NCBI RefSeq assembly: GCF_002879855.1
Contig: NZ_PNYB01000001.1
Coordinates: forward strand, 372,001 to 436,000
DNA from: Trinickia soli
GTDB taxonomy: Bacteria; Pseudomonadota; Gammaproteobacteria; Burkholderiales; Burkholderiaceae
DNA: 64,000 nucleotides
Direction of reading: 5' to 3'
Below the pieces are notes generated by a model. The model did not search any database. It was not told the DNA's origin and saw nothing but the letters and a program-made list of their open reading frames with translations. Numbering within the stretch: position 1 is the first letter of the stretch; every line of letters starts with the position of its first letter. A program made the translations under genes and the position numbers. This document shows positions 63,884 to 64,000 of this stretch, piece by piece.

Positions 63884-64000
63884 TCAGCTTTGATCCAATG
63901 GTAGCCGAACGATGACACCCAGCCCGCCCGTGGGCCGAGTCACGAGTTCGATATCGGCGCCACATGCCTTCACCGCTTCGCCGACGATGGCGAGGCCGAG
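63884..64000 (-). CDS. C-terminus of a sensor histidine kinase (partial)
   Basis: The frame enters from the window end and reads LGLAIVGEAVKACGADIELV and GLGVIVRLPL before a TGA. This is the G2 box and end of a HATPase domain. The rest lies beyond the window. Confidence 0.8.
   Translation of the reverse strand, partial: LGLAIVGEAVKACGADIELVTRPTGGLGVIVRLPLDQS

Overview
The window looks like chromosomal DNA of a Burkholderiaceae bacterium (Paraburkholderia, Caballeronia or Trinickia-like). Base composition is GC-rich with strong third-position bias. The protein types (OprB porin, DUF3579, DUF4142, TsdBA, oxidative L-arabinose genes, many LysR regulators and MFS carriers) fit that family. No rRNA, tRNA, CRISPR array, insertion sequence or prophage was recognised. 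Genus is an inference from gene content, not a measurement.

Positions 1-12213 are rich in signalling: a hybrid sensor kinase cut by the window start, an OmpR-type regulator, a divergent set made of a LysM/FecR surface protein, a CHASE2 sensor kinase and a DUF4136 lipoprotein, then a membrane GGDEF protein with a broken active-site motif, and a QseBC/PmrAB-like two-component pair with a PmrA-type box in front. Positions 12300-24523 hold an ECF sigma operon (tiny lipoprotein, sigma, anti-sigma), a periplasmic thioredoxin-like protein, LysR regulators, a tautomerase, an SDR without its catalytic tyrosine, two MFS carriers, an OprB porin and an EF-G paralog with altered G motifs. Positions 24524-26260 are an AT-richer stretch with a candidate small RNA, a consensus sigma-70 promoter inside an inverted repeat, and a gene whose product reads as an undescribed beta-trefoil protein. 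nadE and a Gly/Met-repeat Spy/CpxP-like protein follow.

Positions 29357-42780 form a pentose-use locus. Nine genes on the minus strand encode a YtfQRT-YjfF-type sugar importer, L-2-keto-3-deoxyarabonate dehydratase, L-arabinose 1-dehydrogenase and an AraFGH importer. L-arabonate dehydratase is divergent, followed by a GntR/FadR-type regulator. Together they import L-arabinose and oxidise it toward 2-oxoglutarate semialdehyde. The lactonase and the semialdehyde dehydrogenase are not in the window.

Positions 43068-44672 are a second ECF operon (DUF4142, cupredoxin, sigma). Both ECF operons are preceded by the same GGAATAA-N15-CGTT element. Positions 45013-49700 carry an orphan succinate dehydrogenase iron-sulfur subunit, a patch of decayed fragments (cupin, Fnr, aldo-keto reductase), a DUF2249 protein and a tsdBA thiosulfate dehydrogenase pair. 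The rest holds an iron-dependent alcohol dehydrogenase, a small secreted protein with a DUF2334 deacetylase-like protein, a glutamate racemase with its second catalytic cysteine changed to serine, a methyltransferase fragment, a CynX/NimT carrier, a VOC protein, a three-gene RND efflux operon, a DUF3579 protein, an NMT1-type binding protein and the tail of another sensor kinase.
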